A DNA stretch of 64,000 nt from Pseudomonadota bacterium (lineage in GTDB: Bacteria > Pseudomonadota > Gammaproteobacteria > Steroidobacterales > Steroidobacteraceae). How positions within the stretch are numbered: position 1 is the stretch's first letter; every line of letters begins with the position of its first letter. Of this stretch, positions 55,076 through 64,000 are shown piece by piece. The notes under the pieces are model-generated. The model searched no databases, was not told where the DNA came from, and saw only the letters and a list, made by a program, of their open reading frames with translations. The stretch lies in assembly GCA_023433705.1 (NCBI GenBank), contig JAEYUC010000065.1, forward strand, positions 40,616-104,615. Reading direction: 5' to 3'. The translations under genes and the position numbers were made by a program.

Positions 55076-55909
55076 ATGTGCGAGCGCGATTCGAACGACG
55101 ACATCCTGCGCGGCAACGAGCTGTCGCGCCGCCAGTTCGGCACGCTGGGTCTCGGTGCGTCGCTGGCCGCGATGCTCCCCAGGATCGCTTCGGCAGCCGA
55201 CGTCACGGAATCCGAGGTCGAGATCAAGACGCCCGACGGAGTCTGCGACGCGCACTTCGTGCATCCGTCCAAGGCCACTGCCGCCGTGCTGGTGTGGCCG
55301 GACATCTTCGGTCTTCGCCCCGCGTTCCGCGCCATGGGCAAGCGCCTGGCGGAGTCCGGTTACGCCGTGCTCACGGTCAATCCTTTCTACCGCTCCGTCA
55401 AGGGACAGCCCGCGAGTCGCGAGGATGCATTCAGCTTCGCGCGCACGCTCAGTCCCACCACGCATGTGAGCGACGCGAAGGCCTTCGTGGCCTGGCTCGA
55501 TGAGCAGAAAGCCGTCGACACGAAACGCAAGATCGGCACGACCGGATACTGCATGGGCGGACCCATCGTGTTCCGCACCGCGGCATCGCTGCCGGAACGC
55601 ATCGGCGCCGGCTGCTCGTTTCACGGCGGTGGTTTGACCACGACGAACGACGACAGCCCGCACCTGCTGATTCCGAAGATGAAGGCCAGCATGCTGGTCG
55701 CCATCGCGGACAACGACGATCAGAAGGACCCGACGTCGAAGGACATCCTGCGCAAGGCGTTCGACGACGCGAAGGTCACGGCGGAGATCGAGGTGTACAA
55801 GGGCGCGAACCACGGCTGGATGCCGCCGGATTCGCAGAACCACAACCCGGCAGCGGCCGAGCGCGGATGGGAGCGGAAGCTGGCGCTGTTCAAGAAGGCG
55901 CTGGCGTAG
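55076..55909 (+). CDS. Tat-exported dienelactone hydrolase family protein
   Basis: 277 residues from ATG 55076 with GGGGGT upstream. Twin-arginine signal SRRQFGTLG, hydrophobic core, cleavage near residue 41. The dienelactone-hydrolase motifs are VLVWPDIFGLRP, catalytic Cys159 in GYCMGGP, a DND acid region (AIADNDDQKD) and His in GANHGWMPP. The Cys nucleophile is diagnostic. Family members hydrolyse lactones of aromatic catabolism or other small esters. Export is unusual for the family and shared with the divergent carboxylesterase. Confidence 0.9.
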   Translation: MCERDSNDDILRGNELSRRQFGTLGLGASLAAMLPRIASAADVTESEVEIKTPDGVCDAHFVHPSKATAAVLVWPDIFGLRPAFRAMGKRLAESGYAVLTVNPFYRSVKGQPASREDAFSFARTLSPTTHVSDAKAFVAWLDEQKAVDTKRKIGTTGYCMGGPIVFRTAASLPERIGAGCSFHGGGLTTTNDDSPHLLIPKMKASMLVAIADNDDQKDPTSKDILRKAFDDAKVTAEIEVYKGANHGWMPPDSQNHNPAAAERGWERKLALFKKALA

Positions 55910-55939
55910 GTCCTGCTCATCTAGTTAGTCAACCGGCCC

Positions 55940-56926
55940 GTGAAGATTCTCGTTACAGGAAGCTCCGGCCACCTCGGCGAAGCGCTCATGCGCACGCTGC
56001 CGGCGCATGGCCACGAGGCGCTGGGCGTGGACGTACTGCCCTCGCCTTTTACACACGTAACCGGCTCCATCGCCGATCGCGCGTTCGTGGACAGGTGCAT
56101 GCGCGGCGTGGATGCCGTGTTGCACGCAGCCACGCTGCACAAGCCGCACGTGGCCACGCATGCGCGCCAGGCCTTCGTCGACACGAACATCACCGGCACG
56201 CTCAATCTGCTCGAGGCCGCGGTGGCCAACAAGGTGCGCGCGTTCGTCTTCACCAGCACCACGAGCACGTTCGGTGACGCGCTCACGCCGCCGCCCCGAG
56301 CGCCGGCCGCGTGGATCACGGAAGAAGTGGCGCCGCAGCCGAAGAACATCTATGGCGTGACCAAGACCGCGGCGGAAGATCTGTGCAAGCTCTTCCATCG
56401 CAATCACCAACTACCCTGCCTCGTGCTGCGCACCTCGCGGTTCTTTCCGGAGAACGACGACGTGCCCGAACGCGCCTCGGAGTACGAGGACGCCAACCTC
56501 AAGCTCAACGAGCTGCTCTACCGTCGGGTGGACGTGGAAGACGTGGTGAGCTCGCACCTGCTCGCCATGGCGCGCGCGCCGGAGCTGGGGTTCGACAAGT
56601 TCATCATCTCCGCCACTTCGCCGTTCACGCGCGAGGACCTGGCGGAGCTCGGCCGCGACGCGCCCGCGGTGCTCGCGCGCCACGTGCCGGAATTCGCGGG
56701 CGTCTACGCCGCGCGCGGCTGGAAGATGCTGCCGACGCTCGACCGCGTGTACGTGAACGACCGCGCGCGCGGGAAGTTAGGCTGGAAGCCCGTGTACGAT
56801 TTCCGCACGGCGCTCGCGCGAGTCGCGGCGAACCAGGACTTTCGCAGCGAGCTTGCGCGGGAGATCGGGTACAAGGGATACCATCGCTCGCGTGAGCGGG
56901 CTCCAGGAGAACTGGAACCCTGTTAG
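55940..56926 (+). CDS. NAD-dependent epimerase/dehydratase (extended SDR)
   Basis: 328 residues, start GTG 55940; the gap to the dienelactone hydrolase is 30 bases. Rossmann motif ILVTGSSGHLGEAL, TSTTSTFGDAL and the catalytic YGVTK (Tyr-x-x-x-Lys) are present. RTSRFFPENDD then resembles nucleotide-sugar epimerase/reductase relatives. No signal peptide. The substrate is unknown; it is probably a sugar or sugar-derived ketone. Confidence 0.85.
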   Translation: MKILVTGSSGHLGEALMRTLPAHGHEALGVDVLPSPFTHVTGSIADRAFVDRCMRGVDAVLHAATLHKPHVATHARQAFVDTNITGTLNLLEAAVANKVRAFVFTSTTSTFGDALTPPPRAPAAWITEEVAPQPKNIYGVTKTAAEDLCKLFHRNHQLPCLVLRTSRFFPENDDVPERASEYEDANLKLNELLYRRVDVEDVVSSHLLAMARAPELGFDKFIISATSPFTREDLAELGRDAPAVLARHVPEFAGVYAARGWKMLPTLDRVYVNDRARGKLGWKPVYDFRTALARVAANQDFRSELAREIGYKGYHRSRERAPGELEPC

Positions 56927-56962
56927 CGGACTCGCTGTGGGATCCGCCGGCTCATCACGACT

Positions 56963-57625
56963 TCACTTCGCGGACGCAACCTCCGCCGACGCTGTTGCAT
57001 CGCGGTAGTAAGCCTCGGCCAGCAACCCGATGATGCCGCCCTTGGAGAGGTGAAGAGTTTCGCCCTTGTACAGGCACTGCCCGTACACCTTCGAGAGCGC
57101 GGTCATCGCCTCTTCCTCGATGTCGGATCCGGCGGTGGCCAGGATCGCGTCGCGCGCATGCTCCGGATCCACGTGGACGACGCAGCGCGCGAACTTCAGC
57201 GGGTCAGTCTCGTCGAGGAACGTGCCCTTGTTTCCGGCCGAAGTCGTCTGGGCCCCGGGTTCCGCCGCGGTGAAGACATCTTTCCTGCCCAAGTCCTTGC
57301 GCACCAGGGCCTTGTACAGGCTGCCCCGGAAGGTCGGTCCGCTGAAGTTGATCTGGGTGTTGTAGGTACATTGGGTTTTCGAGAGCCCGCCGAACAGCTT
57401 GTTCTGTTCCGGGGAATCGGGCGGCAACGCCAGCGCCTGCATTACACGCTTGCGCCGCATGTCGAGCACGCACGCCGCGAATTGATCCATGACCTTGCGA
57501 AACGGATCGCCCGTGAACGTTCCCTCGCGATCCCCGGTGGCGGGCCGTTCGCGCGGGATGATGCTCTGGGCTGTCACGGTGCCTGCCACCAGCAGGGCCA
57601 GGAAAAGTGCGGTGAGGTTCTTCAT
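56963..57625 (-). CDS. Secreted protein of unknown function
   Basis: 220 residues from ATG 57625, chosen because a signal peptide (KNLTALFLALLVAGTVTAQ) follows and AGAGG precedes it. Mature part has five cysteines and two helical blocks (for example KVMDQFAACVLDMRRKRVMQALAL). No family recognised. It follows the 302-residue unknown gene by 53 bases in the same orientation; together with the retropepsin-like gene they may form a unit. Confidence 0.65.
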   Translation of the reverse strand: MKNLTALFLALLVAGTVTAQSIIPRERPATGDREGTFTGDPFRKVMDQFAACVLDMRRKRVMQALALPPDSPEQNKLFGGLSKTQCTYNTQINFSGPTFRGSLYKALVRKDLGRKDVFTAAEPGAQTTSAGNKGTFLDETDPLKFARCVVHVDPEHARDAILATAGSDIEEEAMTALSKVYGQCLYKGETLHLSKGGIIGLLAEAYYRDATASAEVASAK

Positions 57626-57678
57626 ATAGTGGCCTCTGCTCCCCGCCGCCAGATCGTGACAGCCGAACTGGCTCGAGG

Positions 57679-58587
57679 TCAGCGCCGCGCGTGCAGGATG
57701 CGGTACAGCGGATCGCCCCGCTTGTTGGTGTCGCGCGCATAGGCGTATTCCCAGACCATCGGCGTGGAATACAGCACCATTCCGCGACCCGTGGTCGGGT
57801 TTATGGTCAACACGACACTTGCCGCGCAGTCGGTGTGCAGGCCGTTGCCCGTCGCCGGGCACCAGCGGTAGATGCTGAACTTGCGCTCCGAAGCCTGCGT
57901 CGACGTGCCCTCTTCGGTTTCGATGATCACTTGCCCGCGGCGCAGGTAGCCCCGCGGCCTGCCGTACTTGGCCACGAGTTGGTCGAGCGCTCGGTCATAC
58001 ACCGTCACGTGATCCGCCGGTAGTTTGGCAAGCTCCTCGCGCGACTCGCTCTGGAACTCGAGTCGCATGCCGCAGAACTCGTCGATGTCCTCGAAGTTCG
58101 GCGGCGGCTCCTTCTTTTTCACCGAGCCTTTCCAGTTCGCGCAGAACTGCCAGACGACCGGGTGCAGCACCACGCCCGTCCGCTCGTCGCCCCAGCGAAA
58201 TCCCTGGCCGGGGATGAGGTACTCGGAGAGAACATAGAAGCCACCGCCCTCGTAATTCCGGTAGATCCGCTGCAATGTGGCGTGGAAGTCGCAGCCGTCG
58301 ACGGCGCCGCTCATGGGTCCACCGCCCGGGCGCCCGGGCACGCAGGTGAACGCGGCTTGCTTCTGCACCGGCACGATGAATCCCGCGCCCACGCCGATGG
58401 GCTCGGCGGGAAGGCGATCGAAGGTGCTGCGCAGCTCGCCCCAGGTTCTGCCATCGAATCCCGGGGGCGGCACGAACTTCACCTTCTTTTCGGCGGCGGC
58501 GGTAGATAGGGATGCCGCCAGCAGGAGACCGGCGACGACGCGCGGCAGGAATTCCTTGAACGAGTTGGACAAGAGGCCCTCCACCAT
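57679..58587 (-). CDS. Secreted protein of unknown function
   Basis: 302 residues. A signal peptide (about 12-32, LPRVVAGLLLAASLSTAAA) precedes a mixed alpha/beta protein with five cysteines (for example AFTCVPGRPG, QFCANWKG, EFCGMRLEF). I do not recognise the family. No good ribosome site is seen at ATG 58587. It lies 83 bases after the retropepsin-like gene. Confidence 0.65.
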   Translation of the reverse strand: MVEGLLSNSFKEFLPRVVAGLLLAASLSTAAAEKKVKFVPPPGFDGRTWGELRSTFDRLPAEPIGVGAGFIVPVQKQAAFTCVPGRPGGGPMSGAVDGCDFHATLQRIYRNYEGGGFYVLSEYLIPGQGFRWGDERTGVVLHPVVWQFCANWKGSVKKKEPPPNFEDIDEFCGMRLEFQSESREELAKLPADHVTVYDRALDQLVAKYGRPRGYLRRGQVIIETEEGTSTQASERKFSIYRWCPATGNGLHTDCAASVVLTINPTTGRGMVLYSTPMVWEYAYARDTNKRGDPLYRILHARR

Positions 58588-58670
58588 CTCATCAGGGCAA
58601 GCGCTGGCTACTCATTTGCCCTATCGGCGCGGGGAGGTCAACCGGCCTCGTCACACGCCCCACGCAGGCC

Positions 58671-59603
58671 TCACTGGTATCCTCGCGGGCGCTTGCGGAA
58701 GTGCACGACGCCGCGCTGGTAGTCGATCGCCATCTCGCGCGATTGGGCGAGCACGTCCATGCCGATGAGCACGGTCGGCTCGTCCCGCAGACCCCAGACA
58801 TCGAAGATGTGGAAGTTGCCGATGTAAGCGTGCACGCCGTCGACGACGGTGCGACCCAGTCGCAGGGCCGGTGTCCAGACACTTTCCTCGAGCAGCAGGG
58901 GCCGGCCGAACGTGAAGGCGTGCCCGTCGCGATACTCGATCGATCGCGCCGCGACGTCGCGCAGCGCCTCGCGGAATCGCTCGTTGCCGATCGAGATGTC
59001 GGAGCCCGTGTCGATCAACACGTTGACGCGCACGCCGACGATCTCTCCTTCCACCAGCAACAGCGAGCCGAACCGCAGTTGCGCCGGCACACTGAGCCAG
59101 CCCTTCATCGACAACTGCGCGGCGCTTTCGTAGATAGCCACGCAACGTTTGTCGAAATCGAGATGCAGCAGTCGTCCGGCCATGCCGTCGACGCCCAGCA
59201 AACCGTGTTCGCCGTCCAGCATCGGTCCGTCGAGCACGGGCGTGTCGCCTTGCGACAGGCGAAGCGAACCGAACGAGAGCGAATCGACGTGCACCAGTGT
59301 GGCGGCCTCGGAGCCGACGATCGAATGCACCACGTCTTCGCCAGAAGGCGTCAGGCCAAGGCGCGTGGCGAGTGACCTGGAGAGCACCGAGCGATTGGCG
59401 CCGGTGTCGATGATGAAGCGGAACGGGCCCTGGCCGTTGATGGTGATGCGGGCAACGGCGCGGCCGGCGCTGTCTTTTCGGGTTTCGCCTGTAACGCTCG
59501 GGGCGTCGGATTCAAGGGGCTCGCAGGCATTCGACGGCACGGCGGCCAACATCGCACTCGCGACGAACAAAGTTGTGGTCACGAGCCTGAAGAACCGCAA
59601 CAT
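58671..59603 (-). CDS. Two-lobed retropepsin-like aspartic protease
   Basis: 310 residues, ATG 59603, signal peptide about 1-27. Two catalytic motifs occur in one chain: IIDTGANRSV (Asp66) and LIDTGSDISI (Asp198). Each is followed by the hydrophobic-hydrophobic-Gly element of its lobe (HGLLGVDGMAG and VLIGMDVLAQ). Bacterial retropepsin-like proteins often have one lobe and dimerise; here both lobes are fused, as in pepsin. It would be active in the periplasm or secreted. Two unknown secreted genes follow. Confidence 0.85.
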   Translation of the reverse strand: MLRFFRLVTTTLFVASAMLAAVPSNACEPLESDAPSVTGETRKDSAGRAVARITINGQGPFRFIIDTGANRSVLSRSLATRLGLTPSGEDVVHSIVGSEAATLVHVDSLSFGSLRLSQGDTPVLDGPMLDGEHGLLGVDGMAGRLLHLDFDKRCVAIYESAAQLSMKGWLSVPAQLRFGSLLLVEGEIVGVRVNVLIDTGSDISIGNERFREALRDVAARSIEYRDGHAFTFGRPLLLEESVWTPALRLGRTVVDGVHAYIGNFHIFDVWGLRDEPTVLIGMDVLAQSREMAIDYQRGVVHFRKRPRGYQ

Positions 59604-59693
59604 GCATCGACTATGCGCTGGCGCGCGAACGCGCTCAAGTTGGCCGCGCGTGATCCCGGGAATGGGACAATTCGATGCAGTCGCGTGCCCGAA

Positions 59694-61727
59694 TCAGATC
59701 GAGTACTGCGCGTTCCCCTCGACGACGGTCTGCACGAGTTTCGGCTGCTCACCCGCTTTCCATCGATTCGTGCGGTGCCGCACGCGATATCGCAGCGGCC
59801 CACCATCCGGCGACTCGCTGCGTTCAAACGGGACCGGGATGCAGACGAATTCGGTCTCTAACCACTCTGGGGTCACCGTGACCAGGCCATAGCCGTGCCC
59901 GCCGAAATCCACGAACTCGAGATGCGGTGCGACCGCGGGGTTGTGGAGCTTGCGTGCTTCGGCGGCGCTCGTTTTCGACAACGCCAACGCGGCGCGTACG
60001 CCGTGCAGCAGCGTGTAGTTGAACGCAGGGATATCGTGTTTCTCTCCGGCGTAGTACAGCGCCCGCAGCGGGTGATCCGGCTTCACGATGAGATCCATCA
60101 ACTCGGCGAGCCCTTGCGCCGATATCGAACCCGTGACGAACTCGACGCCGACCGGTTGATAGGTGCGTGGCGGCAGATCGGCGGAAGTCAGTCCCGCCCA
60201 GAACGAATGCTTGTCGCCGGCCACGATCGCAAGGCCGGTGACACCCTTCTTGCGCAACTCATCGTAGATCAGCGCATGCTCGGCGTAGTACCCGCCGTTC
60301 GCGAGCGCAAAGCCCGTGCCCGGCCACTTCGGCCCCATCCCCTCGGGTAGATTGCCGAGATCCGTGCGCCAGGAAAGCGTGCCAAACGAATGCCCCCAGA
60401 TCTTCCACGGCGCCTGGCTCGCAGTCAGCCGATCGATGAGCCATGCGCGCTGCTTGGGCCCCAGGTAACTCTGCATCGGCTGATCGACACCGGGATTCGG
60501 AATGTCCCTGCCATCGAACCGCAATGTCGCGGGCGGTTTGCCGCCGTTCGCGACGCGACCGTCGTCGATGATGCGCGCGGTGTCCTCGTCGATGAACATC
60601 GGAAATCCCGCCGGCGCCACCGGCGAGCCGTCCGCGTCGGCGGTCTTGTACGAACGGTTGTCGGTCAGGATCAACTCGGCATTGCGGCCGTAGCGGAACG
60701 CGCGGTAGATAGTCAGGCTCTCGACGGCCGCCACATTGTCCGCGCCTAGTCCGAACCCGTTCTCGTCGAACTCCGTGATCGGCGTGTCCTTTACCGCGGG
60801 CGCCTCGAATCGGTCACGGGCCGCGCCGGGCTGCGCGACACGCGCGGGCTGGAACTCCCACCACGCCTGGTTTGCCGCGACCTTCTTCGTCTGCGCGGGC
60901 CGCATCTCGCCGCCGAACACCTGGATGCCCTGGAATCCCTGCCACGAGAACTCGTGGTTGTCCCACACCGGCACGAACGGCCAGCGGGCGCGCGCGTCCT
61001 GCAAGTCCGGGTCGGTGAGATAGGCGCGATAGATAGTGCGGTAGTCCGCCAGCGTCACGGGGATGTGGTAGTCGCCGACCTTGTCGCCGTCGGGGTATTT
61101 GAAGAGCGCGCGAACGCGGCGGCCGCGGTCCTTGCCGTCCGGCACCTCGTCGGCGTATTTCAGGACCTCGTAGATGAAATCTCCGAGGTGCAATACGAAG
61201 CCTATCTGCTCCGCGCGCGGGCGACGATCGTCCTCGTAGATCATGCGGCGATACGCGTTCGCGGCGCCGATCGTCATGTCCTGGCAGCTCACGAACGTGA
61301 AGTGGACCGGGCGCGCGTCGCCTTCGCGGGGCGCGGTCAGCGTGCGGCCGACGCGGCTGCCGTTGCCGTCGGCATCGATGAAGCGATACCAGTACTCGGT
61401 CGCGGGCCTGAGCCCGGCTGCCATGAAGCGGCAGGTCCAGTCGGTATCGGCGGTGACCTCGGCCTTGCCGCGCACGACGACTTCGCGGAATGCCGGGTCC
61501 TTCGCGACTTCCACCGTAAGTAGATAGGCCGCGCGCGAATCACCGTCCGCCGGCTGACGCCGTGTCCACAGGATGACGCTCTCCGGTGCGGGATCCCCCG
61601 AGGCAACCCCCTGCGGATACGACTCACGACGCTCGCGCCACGTGCGCGCCGCCGCGCTCCCTGTCCCGAAGGCGAGCACGGCGCCTACCGCGGCCGCGGC
61701 CTCGGCAAACTGTCTGCGAGTCACCAT
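59694..61727 (-). CDS. PhoD-type alkaline phosphatase (Tat-exported)
   Basis: 677 residues from ATG 61727. A longer open frame runs on to 63827 but is antisense to the M13 gene and is rejected. The N-terminus (VTRRQFAEAAAAVGAVLAFG) is a Tat signal. The PhoD features are GVASGDPAPESVILWTR, LHLGDFIYEVLKYA, VWDNHEFSWQGFQG and VAGDKHSFWAGL, which carry the metal ligands (Asp, Asn-His, Asp-x-His). PhoD hydrolyses phosphate mono- and diesters using calcium and iron. It is divergent from the M13 gene. Confidence 0.93.
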   Translation of the reverse strand: MVTRRQFAEAAAAVGAVLAFGTGSAAARTWRERRESYPQGVASGDPAPESVILWTRRQPADGDSRAAYLLTVEVAKDPAFREVVVRGKAEVTADTDWTCRFMAAGLRPATEYWYRFIDADGNGSRVGRTLTAPREGDARPVHFTFVSCQDMTIGAANAYRRMIYEDDRRPRAEQIGFVLHLGDFIYEVLKYADEVPDGKDRGRRVRALFKYPDGDKVGDYHIPVTLADYRTIYRAYLTDPDLQDARARWPFVPVWDNHEFSWQGFQGIQVFGGEMRPAQTKKVAANQAWWEFQPARVAQPGAARDRFEAPAVKDTPITEFDENGFGLGADNVAAVESLTIYRAFRYGRNAELILTDNRSYKTADADGSPVAPAGFPMFIDEDTARIIDDGRVANGGKPPATLRFDGRDIPNPGVDQPMQSYLGPKQRAWLIDRLTASQAPWKIWGHSFGTLSWRTDLGNLPEGMGPKWPGTGFALANGGYYAEHALIYDELRKKGVTGLAIVAGDKHSFWAGLTSADLPPRTYQPVGVEFVTGSISAQGLAELMDLIVKPDHPLRALYYAGEKHDIPAFNYTLLHGVRAALALSKTSAAEARKLHNPAVAPHLEFVDFGGHGYGLVTVTPEWLETEFVCIPVPFERSESPDGGPLRYRVRHRTNRWKAGEQPKLVQTVVEGNAQYSI

Positions 61728-61853
61728 CGGGGCATGATGCGGCGAGCTCCGCGCCAAGGCCATCGGTTCACCGCACGGCTGGGCGATTCCGGGCTGGAAC
61801 CCGGGAAGCTGCGCGCTAGTCTTCACCCCAGCAATTTCCTGCAGGAGCCGTTC

Positions 61854-63950
61854 ATGTCCGTCACGAGCCGATCCCTCACGTCGATTTCCGTTGCCGCAGC
61901 CGTGCTGCTGGTGCTCTCCGGCTGCCAGCGTGCCGCCGAGGAGAAAACGGCCGCCGCCCCCGCCGCCTGGACGCTCGACGAAAGCAAGCTGCAACAACCC
62001 ATCCGCTTCTCCGCCACGGACCTGGATCCGGCGCAGAACGCGTGCAAGGACCTGGGGGCCTACGCGAACGGCAAGTGGCTGACCGAAAATGAAATTCCCG
62101 CGGACGAGCCGGCCTGGGGTGCATTCGTCGTCCTGAACAACCGCTCGCTGGGCGTGCGGCAGCAGCTCGCCGAACGCATCGCCGCCGAGCCCAATGCCAC
62201 GGGCGTCGACAAGATCATCGGAGACTTCTGGGCCACGGGTATGGACGAGCAGAAGCTCAACGAGGCGGGGTTGAAGCCGCTCGAGAGCCGCTTTGCCGCC
62301 ATCGACGCCCTCACCGACGGGCCCTCCATTGCCGAGCATCTGCGCAAACTCGCCGCGGCCGGCGAGAACCCGCTGTTCACGTTCGGCGGCGAACCGGATT
62401 TCAAGAATTCCACGATGTACATCGCGTCGGCCTTCCAGGGCGGCCTGGGCCTCCCCGACTCCACGTACTACACGCTCGCGGACAAGAAGCCGATCCGGGA
62501 AGCGTACGTGAAGCACATCGCCAGGATGTTCGAGCTGGCGGGCACACCCGCCGACGAAGCCGCGAAGCAGGCGGCCGCGGTGCTGGCGTTCGAAACGCGC
62601 CTGGCCAAGGCATCGAAGTCGAGCGAGCAGCTCTCGCGCGACGTGGAACTCTACTACCACCCGGTGAAGATGGCCGAAGCGGACAAGCTGGCGCCTAACT
62701 TCCCGTGGACGAAGTTCTTCGAGTCGCAGGGAGTCGCGACACCCGAGTGGTTCTCGCTGGGAGTGCCCGGGTTCCACAAGGAAGTGAGCAGGATGATCGC
62801 GGACGTGCCCGTGCCTCAGTGGCAGAGCTGGTTCCGCTTCAAGGTGCTCGATGACGCGGCGCCTTATCTCAGCGAGCCATTCGTCACCGAAAGTTTCGAG
62901 TTCTACGGCAAGACGCTGCAGGGCCGGAAGGAGCAGCGGCCGCGCTGGAAGCGCGTACTGGGCATGATCGAAAACTCCGTCGGCGAAGCGATGGGACAGC
63001 GTTACGTGGAAGTGGCGTTCCCCGCTTCCTCGAAGGCGCAGATGGAACAGCTCGTGGACAACCTGCGGGCTGCCTTGAAAGTCCGCATCGAGAACCTTTC
63101 GTGGATGAGCGATGCCACGAAGAAGAAGGCGATGGAGAAATGGGGCGCGTTCAACACCAAGATCGGTTATCCCGACAAGTGGCGCGACTGGACGGGCCTC
63201 ACTACCAGCCGCGACAGCCTGTACGGCAACGTCGCCGCGGCCAGGGAGTTCAACTACCGCTGGAAGCTCGGCAAGATCGGCAAGCCCGTCGACAAGACCG
63301 AATGGGACATGACGCCGCAGACGGTCAACGCTTACTACAACCCGCAGTTGAACGAGATCGTGTTCCCCGCGGCCATCCTGCAGCCGCCGTTCTTCGATCC
63401 GCAGGCCGACGATGCGCTGAACTACGGCGCCATCGGCATGGTGATCGGTCACGAGCTGATACACGGCTATGACGACCAGGGCTCGCGCTTCGGGCCGTCG
63501 GGTAATTTCGAGCAGTGGTGGACGAAGGAAGACGCCGCGAGCTTCGAGAAGCTGACCGGCAAACTGGTCGAACAGTACAACGGCTATACCGCCGCGCCCG
63601 GCCTCACCGAGAAGGTGAACGGCAATCTCACGCTTGGCGAGAACATCGCCGATCTCGGCGGACTCAGCGTGGCCTACGATGCGTTCCAGATGGCGGTGGC
63701 CGGCAAGCCCGATCCGATGATCGACGACCTCACGCGTGATCAGCGCTTCTTCCTCGGCTTCGCCGCGGCCTGGCGCGAGAAGTACACGCCGGAGCTGACC
63801 AAACTGATCGTCGCCTCGGATCCGCATGCGCCGGGGGGCGTGCGCGCCAATGGCACGCCCACCAACATGGACGCGTTCGCCAAGGCGTTCGGGTGCAAGG
63901 AAGGCGACCCGATGGTCAACAGCGGCGACAGGAAGGTCGTGATCTGGTAA
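61854..63950 (+). CDS. M13 (neprilysin-family) zinc endopeptidase lipoprotein
   Basis: 698 residues from ATG 61854 with GCAGGAG seven bases upstream. A lipobox (VLSGC) predicts a lipid anchor. An N-terminal helical domain (about 60-480) precedes the catalytic block with VIGHELIHGYDDQG (His533 in HEXXH) and LGENIADLGGLSVA (third zinc ligand Glu and Asp). Full length is normal for the family. It cleaves small peptides in the periplasm. It is divergent from PhoD; the end of the window follows with no further gene. Confidence 0.95.
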   Translation: MSVTSRSLTSISVAAAVLLVLSGCQRAAEEKTAAAPAAWTLDESKLQQPIRFSATDLDPAQNACKDLGAYANGKWLTENEIPADEPAWGAFVVLNNRSLGVRQQLAERIAAEPNATGVDKIIGDFWATGMDEQKLNEAGLKPLESRFAAIDALTDGPSIAEHLRKLAAAGENPLFTFGGEPDFKNSTMYIASAFQGGLGLPDSTYYTLADKKPIREAYVKHIARMFELAGTPADEAAKQAAAVLAFETRLAKASKSSEQLSRDVELYYHPVKMAEADKLAPNFPWTKFFESQGVATPEWFSLGVPGFHKEVSRMIADVPVPQWQSWFRFKVLDDAAPYLSEPFVTESFEFYGKTLQGRKEQRPRWKRVLGMIENSVGEAMGQRYVEVAFPASSKAQMEQLVDNLRAALKVRIENLSWMSDATKKKAMEKWGAFNTKIGYPDKWRDWTGLTTSRDSLYGNVAAAREFNYRWKLGKIGKPVDKTEWDMTPQTVNAYYNPQLNEIVFPAAILQPPFFDPQADDALNYGAIGMVIGHELIHGYDDQGSRFGPSGNFEQWWTKEDAASFEKLTGKLVEQYNGYTAAPGLTEKVNGNLTLGENIADLGGLSVAYDAFQMAVAGKPDPMIDDLTRDQRFFLGFAAAWREKYTPELTKLIVASDPHAPGGVRANGTPTNMDAFAKAFGCKEGDPMVNSGDRKVVIW

Positions 63951-64000
63951 CCAGGACTCGGATCCCGTCCGAATCGAAAGGCCCCGTCGGTTTCCGGCGG

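Noticed and set aside
61728..63827. Upstream extension of the PhoD reading frame to 1377 residues
   Set aside because: It is antisense to the clearly coding M13 gene and has no homology; GC-rich sequence leaves open frames opposite real genes. The Tat signal at 61727 marks the true start.

Overview
The window is 64 kb of GC-rich, gene-dense bacterial chromosome. It has long open frames on both strands and short gaps, and I see no tRNA, rRNA, insertion sequence, phage gene or CRISPR array. The many two-membrane exported proteins (TonB-dependent receptor, ExbB/ExbD, lipoproteins, Tat substrates, POT transporter, a GlyGly-CTERM-like tail, two-heme c-type dehydrogenase) point to a Gram-negative. 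The mix of families fits an environmental gammaproteobacterium of the Steroidobacter/Xanthomonas kind, but no marker gene here fixes the taxonomy.

Layout. 1-10.5 kb: the tail of a probable carbohydrate enzyme, a secreted protein of unknown function, an HDOD protein, a TonB receptor, a DPP III-like metallopeptidase, a GFA protein, an EEP hydrolase and an M28 aminopeptidase. 10.5-19.4 kb: a four-FN3 / sugar dehydrogenase / diheme fusion, an aldo/keto reductase, and a coupled trio of exported esterase, exported NmrA-like protein and sialate O-acetylesterase. 19.4-25 kb: an ExbB-ExbD operon ending in an unusual TonB-like protein with a beta-sandwich, then galactose mutarotase and a Tat-exported GH51 arabinofuranosidase. 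25-39.6 kb: RecQ, a POT transporter, a lipoprotein, a DUF805 protein, a berberine-bridge-type oxidase, a DUF1593 protein, an S9 peptidase with ThuA, and a serine protease with a coupled partner.

40-45.6 kb is a tight six-gene glycan cassette (SDR epimerase, GT4, FAD protein, methyltransferase, deacetylase-like protein, small phosphoglycosyltransferase) preceded by a helically phased repeat. 45.6-64 kb is rich in proteolysis and ester hydrolysis: a peptidase-MA TPR protein, a serpin lipoprotein, a truncated MBL hydrolase, an M12-type metalloprotease, two coupled secreted unknowns, an alpha/beta hydrolase, a Tat carboxylesterase, a Tat dienelactone hydrolase, an SDR, a two-lobed retropepsin-like protease with two secreted unknowns, a PhoD phosphatase and an M13 peptidase.

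Together the genes suggest a bacterium living on plant or microbial polymers: exported esterases, GH51, mutarotase, a DUF1593 protein and ThuA act on sugars, many exported peptidases act on protein, and TonB/ExbBD and POT handle uptake. The most unusual candidates are the ExbBD-coupled beta-sandwich protein, the glycan cassette with its phased repeats, the serpin/protease neighbourhood, and a rare octamer that recurs at least 14 times.
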